The notes under the pieces: model-generated
What the model was told of the DNA's origin: nothing
Seen by the model: the letters and a program-made list of their open reading frames with translations, nothing else
Databases searched by the model: none
In this document: positions 5,886-6,184 of the stretch, piece after piece
How the letters are laid out: every line of letters starts with the position of its first letter
How positions within the stretch are numbered: the stretch's first letter is position 1
NCBI GenBank assembly: GCA_947628385.1
Contig: CANQZS010000111.1
Location: forward strand, 1 to 6,184
DNA length: 6,184 nt
Reading direction: 5' to 3'
DNA from: an uncultured Clostridia bacterium
GTDB lineage: Bacteria > Bacillota > Clostridia > Oscillospirales > Ruminococcaceae
Made by a program: the position numbers and the translations under genes

Positions 5886-6184
5886 ATGAACGACAAGGAA
5901 AAGCGTGTTTTCGAGTATATCAAGGAAAGGATCGAGGAAGGCTTCGCGCCGTCAATACGTGAGATCTGCTCGGATCTTGATATACGTTCCACATCAACAG
6001 CCGCAAGATATGTCAATGCTCTCGTTGAAGAGGGCTATCTCGATAAGGTGGACGGCTGCAACAGAGCTATAAAGCTGTCCGGAAAGGGAGCGACCAAGAT
6101 ACCTCTTGTAGGAACTATCACCGCAGGTCAGCCTATAACAGCAGTTGAAGATATAACGGATTACATTAATTACATTAATTTCCA
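5886..6184 (+). CDS. lexA: LexA repressor, N-terminal part, cut by the window end
   Basis: LexA represses SOS genes and inactivates itself by cleavage when RecA is activated by DNA damage. About 99 residues are visible. The N-terminal winged helix-turn-helix is clear: PSIREICSDLDIRSTSTAARYV (22-43), followed by LVEEGYLDK (46-54). Next comes the start of the cleavage domain, PLVGTITAGQPITAVEDI (73-90), with the expected Ala80-Gly81 cleavage bond. The catalytic Ser and Lys lie beyond the window. AAGGA at 5873-5877 sits 8 bases before the ATG. The gene starts 17 bases after murC, so the two are probably co-transcribed. No LexA box is seen just upstream of lexA or murC, so autoregulation is not evident here. 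A 9-base tandem duplication at 6162-6179 encodes YIN twice where most LexA proteins have a single such position. Confidence 0.92.
   Translation, partial: MNDKEKRVFEYIKERIEEGFAPSIREICSDLDIRSTSTAARYVNALVEEGYLDKVDGCNRAIKLSGKGATKIPLVGTITAGQPITAVEDITDYINYINF
6162..6179 (+). repeat. 9-bp tandem duplication inside lexA
   Basis: TACATTAAT occurs twice back to back (6162-6170 and 6171-6179), in frame, encoding Tyr-Ile-Asn twice. It lies about 12 residues after the cleavage bond and 5 bases from the window end. It keeps the reading frame. Confidence 0.7.

Overview
The window looks like ordinary chromosome of a low-to-moderate GC Gram-positive of the class Clostridia. The best guess is a Ruminococcus-like member of the Oscillospiraceae. 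The reasons are SpoVG, a large YfhO-family membrane protein, a clostridial-looking MurC, a Firmicutes-type LexA, strong AGGAGG-type ribosome binding sites, two TTG starts and AT-rich intergenic DNA with SigA-like promoters. The genus is an inference from these traits; no rRNA or other marker gene is present.

Layout. Bases 1-93 are a GC-rich, hairpin-rich non-coding stretch cut by the window edge, possibly the end of an interspersed repeat. A strong stem-loop at 94-127 follows the stop of a leftward gene for a 959-residue YfhO-family polytopic membrane protein (136-3015). A 359-bp intergenic region (3016-3374) carries two good back-to-back promoters, one reading left into the YfhO gene and one reading right into a NUDIX hydrolase gene (3375-3911, ADP-ribose pyrophosphatase-like). 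That gene converges on spoVG (3990-4286, leftward), with a terminator hairpin between them. A 184-bp AT-rich region separates spoVG from the divergent murC (4471-5868, TTG start). Seventeen bases after murC, on the same strand, lexA begins (5886) and runs off the right end.

Functional themes. MurC makes UDP-MurNAc-L-Ala for peptidoglycan. YfhO-family proteins are linked to glycosylation of cell-envelope polymers. SpoVG is a small nucleic-acid-binding regulator, and LexA is the SOS repressor. The close murC-lexA spacing suggests co-transcription, placing a cell-wall gene and the SOS repressor in one unit.

I see no clear evidence of a new defence, mobile or RNA system. The points most worth checking are the hairpin cluster at the left edge, the overlapping divergent promoter region of spoVG and murC (including a SigH-like site), a LexA-box-like sequence at the predicted start of the NUDIX transcript, and a 9-bp tandem duplication inside lexA at the right edge.
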